From Oceanobacillus sp. J11TS1 (GTDB lineage: Bacteria > Bacillota > Bacilli > Bacillales > Amphibacillaceae): a stretch of 64,000 bases of DNA. The notes below the pieces were generated by a model. It did no database searches and was not told the origin of the DNA. It saw only the letters and a program-made list of their open reading frames with translations. A program made the position numbers and the translations under genes. How positions within the stretch are numbered: the stretch's first letter is position 1; each line of letters starts with the position of its first letter. Location of the stretch: assembly GCF_018333215.1 (NCBI RefSeq), contig NZ_BORO01000002.1, forward strand, positions 124,001 through 188,000, in the 5' to 3' direction. Shown piece after piece: positions 29,164-37,395 of the stretch.

Positions 29164-29771
29164 GGATGAGTTTAACCAATAAGCGGATTGGATTTGGTTT
29201 AACAGGTTCGCATCATACCTTCCCTCATATTTTTCCGATTATGGAGGAATTAATCAATCAAGGTGCAGAAGTCATTCCCTTTATTACAGAAACCGTTCAA
29301 TATACAGATACCAAGCATGGCAAGGCAAAGGATAATGTGGAAATGATTGAAAGAATAACGAATCATCCGGTAATCACAACCATTCCAGATGCAGAGCCTT
29401 ATGGTCCGGATCAGCCGCTTGATGTGATGATTATTGCTCCGTTAACAGGGAATTCGATGAGCAAACTCGCCAATGCACACACGGATAACGCTGTCCTCAT
29501 GGCAGCTAAGTCTACTTTACGGAACGAAAAGCCGATTGTGTTAGCAATAACGACCAATGATGCCCTCGGTTTAAATGCAAAAAATTTAGCTGTTTTGCTG
29601 AACGCGAAACATATGTATTTCGTTCCCTTTGGGCAAGATAACCCTTATCAAAAACCTTCCTCGCTCTCGGCAAAACTAAATCAATTAATACCTGCTGTAG
29701 AGACTGCATTAAAGGGAAAACAAATTCAGCCAATTATTGTACCTTATTCCTCGAAAAATGTGTTAAAATGA
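29160..29771 (+). CDS. dpaB: Dipicolinate synthase subunit B
   Basis: The 203-residue flavoprotein-like subunit (SpoVFB) is required for dipicolinate formation. Motifs IGFGLTGSHHTF, APLTGNSMSKLANA and TTNDALGLN match the family; the Cys common in GLTGSHCT of relatives is His here. It is coupled to dpaA by ATGA; an alternative ATG lies at 29166. Confidence 0.93.
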   Translation: MRMSLTNKRIGFGLTGSHHTFPHIFPIMEELINQGAEVIPFITETVQYTDTKHGKAKDNVEMIERITNHPVITTIPDAEPYGPDQPLDVMIIAPLTGNSMSKLANAHTDNAVLMAAKSTLRNEKPIVLAITTNDALGLNAKNLAVLLNAKHMYFVPFGQDNPYQKPSSLSAKLNQLIPAVETALKGKQIQPIIVPYSSKNVLK

Positions 29772-29810
29772 AGTTTAGTTGACATTTATTTAGTGGAGGG
29801 AGTTATTGGA

Positions 29811-30863
29811 ATGGCAGAGCAACAAACATATAATGTAGCCATCGTAGGCGCTACAGGGGCAGTAGGTCAGAAAATCAAAAAAATACTAGAAGATAAGCAT
29901 TTTCCAATAAAACAATTAAAGTTATTGTCTTCAGCTCGTTCAGCAGGAAAAGAAGAAACATTTCTTGGCGAGAAAATTATTGTAGAAGAAGCTACTCCAG
30001 AATCCTTTGAAGGTGTAGATATTGCATTATTTTCTGCAGGCGGATCTGTTTCTAAAAAATTAGCTCCGGAAGCTGTAAAAAGAGGAGCAGTAGTGGTCGA
30101 TAATACAAGTGCTTTCCGTATGGACGAAAATGTACCGCTTGTGGTACCAGAAGTAAATCCCGAAGATATTGCTAATCATCAAGGGATTATCGCGAATCCA
30201 AACTGTTCTACCATTCAAATGGTTGCTGCTTTAAAACCGATTAAAGATGCTTTTGGAATAAGTAAGGTTATCGTTTCTACGTACCAAGCAGTATCAGGTG
30301 CAGGAAACGCAGCGGTAGATGAATTATATGAACAATCAAGAGATTATTTAGAAGGCAAAGAATTAAAGCCAGAGATTTTGCCTGTCAAAGGAGATAAAAA
30401 ACATTTCCCTATTGCTTTTAACGCATTGCCACAAATTGATGTGTTTGAAGAAAATGGTTTTACCTTTGAAGAAATGAAAATGATTAATGAAACAAAGAAA
30501 ATTATGCATGATGAGGAGTTACATGTTGCGGCCACTTGTGTGCGGCTTCCGTTTGCTACTTCTCATGCCGAAAGTGTTTATATTGAATTAGGTAAATCAG
30601 ATGTAAAAGTGAAGGATATTTGGGATGTACTAGAGAGCGCAGATGGGATTGTCGTGCAAGATAATCCGGCTACTCAGGACTATCCGACACCGCAATCCGC
30701 GGCAGATAAAGAAGAAGTTTTTGTAGGACGCGTACGAAAAGACTTGGATAATCCACAAGGTTTTCATCTTTGGGTAGTATCTGATAACTTATTAAAAGGT
30801 GCTGCGTGGAATACAGTACAAATTGCCCAGGTTTTAGTGGAACGTAACTGGTTAAAAAAATAA
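29811..30863 (+). CDS. asd: Aspartate-semialdehyde dehydrogenase
   Basis: Asd reduces aspartyl phosphate to the semialdehyde, the branch point for lysine, diaminopimelate, threonine and methionine. The 350-residue protein has NADP-binding VAIVGATGAVGQ and the active-site Cys in ANPNCSTIQM (about residue 130). The ATG at 29811 follows GGAGGGAG; a GTG six codons earlier overlaps that site. Next to dapG, as in Bacillus, and near dpaAB, which uses the same pathway. Confidence 0.96.
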   Translation: MAEQQTYNVAIVGATGAVGQKIKKILEDKHFPIKQLKLLSSARSAGKEETFLGEKIIVEEATPESFEGVDIALFSAGGSVSKKLAPEAVKRGAVVVDNTSAFRMDENVPLVVPEVNPEDIANHQGIIANPNCSTIQMVAALKPIKDAFGISKVIVSTYQAVSGAGNAAVDELYEQSRDYLEGKELKPEILPVKGDKKHFPIAFNALPQIDVFEENGFTFEEMKMINETKKIMHDEELHVAATCVRLPFATSHAESVYIELGKSDVKVKDIWDVLESADGIVVQDNPATQDYPTPQSAADKEEVFVGRVRKDLDNPQGFHLWVVSDNLLKGAAWNTVQIAQVLVERNWLKK

Positions 30864-31022
30864 ATTTTAAGGCTTTTTTGGGAACAGTCATAGATGTTGG
30901 GAGGCCCTTCTTTTAACAGCTTCTATAATGGAACCTAAGCAAGAGCTTTACTTTTAAATGATGATGTAATAAATCTATTAGGCATCCATAGTTATTACTT
31001 GGATAGTGTTGAGGTGTTAATA

Positions 31023-32258
31023 TTGCAAGTATTAGTACAAAAATTTGGAGGAACCTCTGTACAATCAGAAACCAATCGGGAACATGTTATTCGACATATT
31101 AAAGATGCACTTGTTCAAGAATATAAATTAGTCGTTGTTGTTTCTGCGCTGGGAAGAAAACCAGACCCTTATGCAACAGACAGTTTGCTAAGTTTAATAG
31201 ACTTTCCAGCAAATAAAAATGATAGTCGAGAGATCGACTTACTTATGTCGTGCGGCGAAATTATTTCTTCTGTCGTGCTATCTAATGAGCTGCAAAAAAA
31301 TCATGTTTCTGCGATAGCTTTAACTGGAGCACAAGCTGGTTTCGTAACAAGTGAAGATTTTAATCGAGCTAAAATAAAAGAGGTTAATCCAGCAAGAATC
31401 GTAAAGGAATTAGAAACACATGATGTCGTTGTTGTTGCAGGATTTCAAGGTCAAAGTGAATCTGGAGAAATAACAACCATCGGCCGCGGTGGCAGTGATA
31501 CTTCAGCAGCTGCTTTAGGTGTCGCTTTAGAAGCGGAACGTGTAGAGATTTTTACAGATGTTGAAGGAATTATGACAGCGGACCCGCGTGTAGTTAAGAA
31601 TGCTCGGCCGCTTGACGTTGTAACATATACAGAAATTTGTAATCTGGCTTACCAAGGTGCAAAAGTAATCCATCCAAGAGCAGTAGAAATTGCAATGCAA
31701 GGAAAAATACCAATGCGTATTCGTTCCACGTATTCAGAAAAATTAGGGACGCTGGTCACTTCTGCCCGCACGGAGGCAGAAGGAATGGATATTTCGGAGC
31801 GAATGATCACTGGAATCGCTCATATTTCTAATGTGACACAAATTAAGGTGCAAACCAAAGAGTCAGCTTATCGTGTGCAATCGGAAGTATTTAAAGCGAT
31901 GGCTGAAGCAGGTATTTCTGTTGATTTTATTAATATTTCACCAACAGGGGTTGCCTATACTGTACCGGCGGAACTTACAGCAAAAGCAATTGAGATTTTA
32001 GAGGTGTTAGGTTTTCACCCTGAAATTACAGAAGGCTGTGCAAAAGTTTCAGCTGTTGGAGCTGGAATGACTGGAGTGCCAGGTGTGGCTTCCAAAATTG
32101 TGCAGGCATTAACAGACGCTGGAGTGCAAATATTGCAATCTGCAGATAGTCATACAACGATTTGGGTATTGGTACGTGATCATGAGCTAGTGACAGCTGT
32201 TAATGCATTACATGAGGTATTTGGTTTAAGTGCAGTAGAGGTACCTACTCTAAAATAA
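31023..32258 (+). CDS. dapG: Aspartate kinase I
   Basis: DapG phosphorylates aspartate, the first committed step to diaminopimelate. The 411-residue protein has VQKFGGTSV at the N terminus, the catalytic GRGGSDTSAAALGVAL and two C-terminal ACT domains for allosteric control. TTG at 31023 behind GAGGTG gives the typical N terminus (VLVQKFGGTS); a longer start at 30999 is less likely. dapA and rnjB, expected next, are missing. Confidence 0.93.
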   Translation: MQVLVQKFGGTSVQSETNREHVIRHIKDALVQEYKLVVVVSALGRKPDPYATDSLLSLIDFPANKNDSREIDLLMSCGEIISSVVLSNELQKNHVSAIALTGAQAGFVTSEDFNRAKIKEVNPARIVKELETHDVVVVAGFQGQSESGEITTIGRGGSDTSAAALGVALEAERVEIFTDVEGIMTADPRVVKNARPLDVVTYTEICNLAYQGAKVIHPRAVEIAMQGKIPMRIRSTYSEKLGTLVTSARTEAEGMDISERMITGIAHISNVTQIKVQTKESAYRVQSEVFKAMAEAGISVDFINISPTGVAYTVPAELTAKAIEILEVLGFHPEITEGCAKVSAVGAGMTGVPGVASKIVQALTDAGVQILQSADSHTTIWVLVRDHELVTAVNALHEVFGLSAVEVPTLK

Positions 32259-32266
32259 AGTGAAAC

Positions 32267-32303
32267 TTCCTTCAGTGGGGGTTTTCTTTCATCCCCCACT
32301 GAA
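32267..32303 (+). repeat. Perfect 13-bp hairpin after dapG
   Basis: CCTTCAGTGGGGG (32267-32279) pairs with CCCCCACTGAAGG (32291-32303); the loop is T-rich (TTTTCTTTCAT). It resembles the hairpin at 19487-19511. There is no downstream T run, so it is more likely part of a repeat than a terminator. Confidence 0.65.
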
Positions 32304-32304
32304 G

Positions 32305-32386
32305 GTTAGTTGAACGAATCGGGCCGTTACTGGCTGTTAGATCTCCCACTTAGAAATATAATTTTCTACTCATTTCTTGAAGTGGG
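32305..32386 (-). repeat. Family C intergenic repeat, minus copy
   Basis: 32305-32336 is the reverse complement of 21961-21992 with one mismatch in 32. It is followed by a hairpin with arms CTCCCACTT (32341-32349) and AAGTGGGAG (32378-32386) equivalent to the hairpin of the plus copy. Confidence 0.75.
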
Positions 32387-32407
32387 AGTCTTACAAAAGC
32401 CCGTCGA

Positions 32408-32430
32408 TGGGACGAGTAATCGCAGTCCCA
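32408..32430 (+). repeat. Hairpin module copy after dapG
   Basis: A perfect version: arms TGGGAC and GTCCCA around loop GAGTAATCGCA, preceded by CGTCGA. Confidence 0.8.
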
Positions 32431-32463
32431 GCCAGTTACACTGCGATAAACATCAAATGAAAT

Positions 32464-32501
32464 AGGACATAGGGCAGGGAAGATGCTCTTTGTCCTTTTT
32501 T
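32464..32501 (+). terminator. Intrinsic terminator of the dapG unit
   Basis: AGGACA-T-AGGGCA (32464-32476) pairs with TGCTCTTTGTCCT (32484-32496) with wobbles, then a T run that merges with the start of a MITE. Confidence 0.7.
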
Positions 32502-32660
32502 GGTTCAAAACCAAAATCTAAATCTATGGGTTGATAGTAAAGGATAAATATGTTAATCACGTCTAGCTAGCGAAGGAAAAACACGTAGACTTCTGCGGGG
32601 AAAACGGTTGCTCATAACAAATTCATTATAATTGTCATCCATAGATTTTGGTGAAGAGCC
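32502..32660 (+). repeat. Short MITE-like element (159 bp)
   Basis: The left end GGTTCAAAACCAAAATCTA (with a 6-base ATCTAA duplication) and the right end AGATTTTGGTGAAGAGCC are inverted repeats. The interior retains CTAGCTAGCG and GTAGACTTCTG segments found in the long copies. Confidence 0.75.
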
Positions 32661-32769
32661 TTTTTTTATCCACCTTTTTTAATTACATACAATGAAACAT
32701 CTATCCATCCTTCGTATTATTTTTAGCATTGTGCTTATACTAATCATAACAATAGCAGGAAGGGGTTTT

Positions 32770-33516
32770 ATGATGAGTATAAATATGAATGATGATAAAG
32801 ATAATGCTGAAAAAGAATCCGAACAGGAAGAAACGAATGCGTCTTCTTTAGTAGAGAAGATTCAACAACTTGGACAATCGAATGTTCCTCAAGCACCGGA
32901 CTCCAATATTCATGTTTTATCTATTATTGGACAAGTGGAAGGGCATCTCCAGTTACCGCCGCAGAATAAAACAACGAAATATGAGCATTTGCTGCCACAA
33001 CTGATTGCTGTTGAACAAAATCCCAAAATTGAAGGGCTAATTATATTATTAAATACAGTCGGTGGCGATGTTGAAGCTGGTTTAGCTCTTGCCGAAATGA
33101 TCGCTTCTATGTCCAAGCCGACGACTTCTATCGTATTAGGTGGTGGACATTCGATTGGTGCGCCGATTGCAGTAGCTACAGACTATTCCTTTATTGTACC
33201 AACTGCAACAATGACTATCCATCCTGTCAGGTTGACGGGGCTAGTTATCGGTGTTCCACAGACTTTTGAATATCTTGATAAAATGCAAGAACGTGTCATT
33301 CAGTTTATTGTAGAGCACTCGAATATCGATACCGAAAAATTAAAGGATTTGATGTTTGCTAAAGGGAATTTAACACGTGATATTGGCACAAACGTGGTAG
33401 GTAAGGAAGCTGTGAACTATGGATTAATTGATGAAGTTGGTGGTGTTAAAGAAGCAATCCAGAAATTAAACAATCTGATTCAAGGGGAACAATCAAGAGA
33501 GGAAGGGGTTTCTTAA
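32770..33516 (+). CDS. tepA: ClpP-like serine protease TepA
   Basis: TepA (YmfB) is a ClpP-fold protease linked in B. subtilis to degradation of spore acid-soluble proteins and to protein translocation. The 248-residue protein has the nucleophile in [14 protein letters not shown] and the His in [14 protein letters not shown] 32770 follows AGGAAGGGG. An in-frame ATG at 32692 would add a hydrophobic 26-residue leader but has no ribosome-binding site. Confidence 0.9.
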   Translation: MMSINMNDDKDNAEKESEQEETNASSLVEKIQQLGQSNVPQAPDSNIHVLSIIGQVEGHLQLPPQNKTTKYEHLLPQLIAVEQNPKIEGLIILLNTVGGDVEAGLALAEMIASMSKPTTSIVLGGGHSIGAPIAVATDYSFIVPTATMTIHPVRLTGLVIGVPQTFEYLDKMQERVIQFIVEHSNIDTEKLKDLMFAKGNLTRDIGTNVVGKEAVNYGLIDEVGGVKEAIQKLNNLIQGEQSREEGVS

Positions 33517-33716
33517 TGATACTCTACACACCATTAGCCTATCAGGATATTTTTCCAGACGAATCGAATGAAGAAATACAAGCAATTGAGTGGCAAGGAA
33601 GAACGGTATTTGTATCGAAAAATCAAGATAATAAATATCAAATTAACCAACTGATTTCTAGTGATCCGAATGATTATTTAAATCCTGATTTTTTACCAGG
33701 AAGAATTATCAGTTGA
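33516..33716 (+). CDS. ylzJ: YlzJ-like small protein
   Basis: The 66-residue protein matches the YlzJ family found between tepA and spoIIIE ([14 protein letters not shown] at the start, DPNDYLNPDFLPG near the end). Function unknown. Its ATG overlaps the tepA stop by one base. Confidence 0.85.
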   Translation: MILYTPLAYQDIFPDESNEEIQAIEWQGRTVFVSKNQDNKYQINQLISSDPNDYLNPDFLPGRIIS

Positions 33717-33735
33717 TGGTAATCTATGCTATAAT
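33706..33735 (+). promoter_or_regulatory. Extended -10 promoter for spoIIIE
   Basis: TTATCA (33706-33711), 18 bases, then TATAAT (33730-33735) preceded by TGC, an extended -10. It overlaps the ylzJ stop. The 240-base leader includes a hairpin at 33878-33900 (AAGGGAACTG with CAGTTTCCTT) before TGTTTGTT. Confidence 0.6.
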
Positions 33736-33877
33736 AGAAAAATAATAAAAAGATAAACCATTTAACAATTTGACAATAATGGATGACATAACAACTGGAA
33801 CAGCAGCCTTTTTAGGAGATAACTCGGAAAAGAAGAACAAAACCCTTGTTTTCCATATGGATTTTCTCTGTGATATA

Positions 33878-33906
33878 AAGGGAACTGATTCCAGTTTCCT
33901 TGTTTG
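33878..33906 (+). terminator. Possible leader terminator upstream of spoIIIE
   Basis: AAGGGAACTG (33878-33887) pairs with CAGTTTCCTT (33892-33901) with one G-U, followed by TGTTT. It lies between the promoter and the gene; weak U tract. Confidence 0.4.
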
Positions 33907-33975
33907 TTAAGTAAGAAATAAGACATATGGTTTTACATACTTCTAATCTTTGTTCTATATAGAGGGGTGAATAAA

Positions 33976-36306
33976 GTGGCTGCCAAAAAGAGAAAGAAAA
34001 GAAAAAAACGGACTTCGAAACAGTTAAAAGGACTGCAAATGGAATTAACAGGACTATTATTAATATTTATTGCTATATTTGGAAGCGGGGCAACTATACT
34101 AAGTGGCGGTGCAATACCCAACTGGCTCGGAAATATATTTCAGTTTTTCCTGGGAATATGGCATTTTATTGTTCCTGTTGCCTTATTTATAGTTGGTTTC
34201 TATTTAATTATCAAACGTCAAACGCCAGATTTCTTAACTAGAAGATTAATAGGCTTCTACATTTTTTTTGCTGGCATGCTATTGCTCACACATGTACAAG
34301 TAATGGAAAGCTTATTAACTAATGCGAATGATGTTTCTATTCTTGGATTAACTTGGCAACTGTACTTTCAATATTTAGAAGGCACAGGGACACTCGTACA
34401 AACAGGCGGAGGAATGATAGGAGCGCTATTATTTACCGTATCCTACTATTTATTTTCTATAGCAGGGTCTAGAATAGTAGTATTTTTTTGTTTATTAGTC
34501 GGCGTTGTATTCCTAACGAATCTATCAATTGGGGAATTTGTCAAAAAGATAGTAGCATCTGTTAAATCAACTTTTTCTTATCTTCGTGAACGCATGGAGC
34601 GCTCCAGAGAGAGACGAGCAGAACGAAAAGAGGAACAGAAAGAAATGGATTATGCTGTTTCTGTAAATCCAGAAGGGCCAGATAAAACGAAAACAACTGG
34701 TCAAGAAGGAAGTAGCGGAGAGCTTCTTATTAATGATTTTACAGATGTTGTGTACCAGGAACAGCCACAAGAAAATAAGAAAAAGGAAAAAGCAGAGAAT
34801 CAAAAAGAAAAAGCAAATACAGCTAACGAAGAAGAGCATCATGAACCAATGCCCATGACAGCAACGGAAAATCATGACTATGTGCTGCCCTCTATGAATT
34901 TATTAGCAAATCCGGGACATAATTCACAACAACAAGAAAAATCACATATCCAGGCAACTGTTCGTAAATTAGATCGTACGTTTCAAAGTTTTGGAGTAAA
35001 AGCAAAAATTGCAAAAGTACATGTTGGACCAGCAGTTACAAAGTATGAAGTATATCCGGAGTCTGGTGTCAAGGTAAGTAAGATTGTAGGACTTCACGAC
35101 GATATTGCTTTAGCACTTGCAGCAAAAGATATTCGTATTGAAGCGCCCATTCCGGGTAAATCAGCGGTCGGTATTGAGGTTCCGAACAAAGAGATATCTA
35201 TGGTGTCGCTTCGAGAGGTATTAGACAAACAAATCGCTAAACCAAATAAATTATTATTTGCTTTGGGAAGGGATATTTCTGGAGAAGCTATTGCTGGTGA
35301 GTTAAATAAAATGCCTCACTTGTTGATAGCAGGTGCAACCGGAAGCGGGAAAAGTGTCTGTGTAAATGGGATCATTACAAGTATTTTAATGCGTGCAAAG
35401 CCGCATGAAGTTAAAATGATGATGATTGATCCGAAAAAAGTGGAACTAAATGTTTATAATGGGATTCCTCATTTATTGACCCCTGTTGTAACCGACCCTA
35501 AAAAAGCTTCGAGAGCACTGAAAAAGATTGTGGCAGAAATGGAACGCAGATATGATTTATTTTCAGATAGCGGTACTAGAAATATGGAAGGATACAACGC
35601 TTATATCCGAAAGCAAAATGCAGCTGCTGATGCGGATGAGCAACAACCTTATTTACCATACATTGTTGTTCTTGTCGATGAATTAGCGGATTTAATGATG
35701 GTTGCTTCAAATGATGTGGAAGATGCTATTACAAGACTTGCACAAATGGCGCGAGCGGCAGGCATTCATTTGATTATTGCGACACAGCGTCCGTCAGTAG
35801 ACGTTATCACTGGTGTCATAAAAGCCAATATTCCTTCAAGAATTGCTTTTAGTGTTTCGTCTACAACGGATTCACGCACCATCTTGGATTCTGGAGGTGC
35901 AGAGAAATTATTAGGGCGGGGCGATATGTTATATATGCCTTCAGGTACTTCTAAGCCGACCCGTGTGCAAGGCGCCTTCTTATCAGATGAAGAAGTAGAA
36001 CGAATTGTGGATCACTGTATTGAACAACAGCAAGCAAATTATCAGGAAGAGATGATTCCAGAAGAAACAAATGAAGTAATGGATGAAGTGGATGATGAGC
36101 TTTATGATGATGCGGTGGGACTCATTACAGAAATGCAAAGTGCAAGTGTTTCTATGCTTCAGCGCCGCTTTCGGATTGGTTACACGAGAGCAGCTCGTTT
36201 AATAGATGCCATGGAAGCGCGCGGCATTGTCGGTCCATATGAAGGAAGCAAGCCCCGCGCGGTACTAATATCTAATCAGCCAGAGGAACACTCGAGCACA
36301 TCTTAA
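33976..36306 (+). CDS. spoIIIE: DNA translocase SpoIIIE (FtsK family)
   Basis: SpoIIIE pumps the chromosome into the forespore and clears trapped DNA at septa. The 776-residue protein has a basic N terminus, four membrane helices (about 15-175), a Glu/Lys-rich linker, an FtsK motor with Walker [10 protein letters not shown] (about 453) and Walker [13 protein letters not shown], and a gamma winged helix ([23 protein letters not shown]). GTG at 33976 behind GAGGGG is preferred to GTG 33967. Confidence 0.97.
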   Translation: MAAKKRKKRKKRTSKQLKGLQMELTGLLLIFIAIFGSGATILSGGAIPNWLGNIFQFFLGIWHFIVPVALFIVGFYLIIKRQTPDFLTRRLIGFYIFFAGMLLLTHVQVMESLLTNANDVSILGLTWQLYFQYLEGTGTLVQTGGGMIGALLFTVSYYLFSIAGSRIVVFFCLLVGVVFLTNLSIGEFVKKIVASVKSTFSYLRERMERSRERRAERKEEQKEMDYAVSVNPEGPDKTKTTGQEGSSGELLINDFTDVVYQEQPQENKKKEKAENQKEKANTANEEEHHEPMPMTATENHDYVLPSMNLLANPGHNSQQQEKSHIQATVRKLDRTFQSFGVKAKIAKVHVGPAVTKYEVYPESGVKVSKIVGLHDDIALALAAKDIRIEAPIPGKSAVGIEVPNKEISMVSLREVLDKQIAKPNKLLFALGRDISGEAIAGELNKMPHLLIAGATGSGKSVCVNGIITSILMRAKPHEVKMMMIDPKKVELNVYNGIPHLLTPVVTDPKKASRALKKIVAEMERRYDLFSDSGTRNMEGYNAYIRKQNAAADADEQQPYLPYIVVLVDELADLMMVASNDVEDAITRLAQMARAAGIHLIIATQRPSVDVITGVIKANIPSRIAFSVSSTTDSRTILDSGGAEKLLGRGDMLYMPSGTSKPTRVQGAFLSDEEVERIVDHCIEQQQANYQEEMIPEETNEVMDEVDDELYDDAVGLITEMQSASVSMLQRRFRIGYTRAARLIDAMEARGIVGPYEGSKPRAVLISNQPEEHSSTS

Positions 36307-36311
36307 GAAGG

Positions 36312-36350
36312 AGCCCAATTTATCTGCAGTGGTAAATTGGGCTTTTTTTC
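36312..36350 (+). terminator. Intrinsic terminator after spoIIIE
   Basis: AGCCCAATTTA (36312-36322) and TAAATTGGGCT (36333-36343), followed by seven further T residues. Confidence 0.92.
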
Positions 36351-36558
36351 GTTTCACGGCAAAAAGTGTCATAAAACACCAGAACAAAGCATTTATTTCA
36401 ACACAAGTATAGCGTTTATTTCAAGTTCCCGGTATTCTTAGAAATGTACAAACTTTTGTTTATTTTAACGTACAAAACTGGCATAAGAAGTGGTAGGATT
36501 AATAACAGATGTAAAAAATAACTTGACAATAAATATTTGAAGAAAAGAGGTGAAAAAT

Positions 36559-37284
36559 ATGTCTATACGTGGGGATGCGCGACATTTATATTTACAGGTC
36601 ATCGATCAAATTAAACAAGGAATTGATGATGGGGTATATCAGGAGGATGAAAAGCTTCCATCTGAATATGAGCTTTCCAAAAAACTGGGTGTCTCACGGG
36701 CTACATTAAGAGAAGCGTTACGCATGCTGGAAGAAGATAATATTGTTACGAAACGGCATGGAGTTGGAACGTTTGTTAATGCAAAGGCCGTTTTTCAAGC
36801 AGGCATTGAAGAGCTGCGAAGCGTTACCAGCATGATCGAACAATCCGGTAAAAAGCCGGGCGCCCACTATATTTCAACAGATGTACTCGAAGCAGGAGAA
36901 AAGGATAAGGCGCTCTTTAATCAGCCTGCGTTAGAACATGTAACGGCGATCGAAAGAATTCGGACTGCGGATAATGAACCAGTTGTTTTTTGTATAGATA
37001 AGATACCGACTTCATATATATCCATAGAGAAACTCCTGGAAAAAGACTCTATTTTTACTACGATTGAAATGACAGCAGGAAAAAAAATTTCTTATGCCGT
37101 GACAAATATTGAGCCGGTTATTTATCATGAGCGGATTTATAATATTTTACAATGTGCCCCAGACCAGCCTTTGCTTCTTTTAAAACAGATGCATTATACA
37201 AGCGAGGATGAAGCTGTTCTTTACTCTGCCAATTATTTTCGGGCGGACAAGTTCAGCTTTCATGTAGTTAGAAAACGGATATAA
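36559..37284 (+). CDS. ymfC: GntR/HutC-family transcription regulator YmfC
   Basis: The 241-residue regulator has an N-terminal winged helix (LPSEYELSKKLGVSRATLREALRMLEEDNIV, then RHGVGTFV) and a C-terminal UTRA ligand domain. The ligand is unknown. A pair of direct GTACAAA(A)C repeats in the upstream 250 bases could be an operator. ATG 36559 follows AAGAGGTG. It marks the boundary of the accessory catalase/amidase insert. Confidence 0.9.
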   Translation: MSIRGDARHLYLQVIDQIKQGIDDGVYQEDEKLPSEYELSKKLGVSRATLREALRMLEEDNIVTKRHGVGTFVNAKAVFQAGIEELRSVTSMIEQSGKKPGAHYISTDVLEAGEKDKALFNQPALEHVTAIERIRTADNEPVVFCIDKIPTSYISIEKLLEKDSIFTTIEMTAGKKISYAVTNIEPVIYHERIYNILQCAPDQPLLLLKQMHYTSEDEAVLYSANYFRADKFSFHVVRKRI

Positions 37285-37354
37285 TGTGAGGGAGATTATT
37301 TATCTATTGTTTACACGATCAGTATATGAAAAGCTTTTCTATTACAATGAAGAA

Positions 37355-37382
37355 GGGAAGAACATTTTTAAATGCTCTTCCC
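37355..37382. terminator. Hairpin between convergent ymfC and the catalase gene
   Basis: GGGAAGAACATTT (37355-37367) pairs with AAATGCTCTTCCC (37370-37382) with one mismatch. It could serve both converging genes, though neither side has a long T tract. Confidence 0.5.
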
Positions 37383-37395
37383 AAGCTTACAAATA

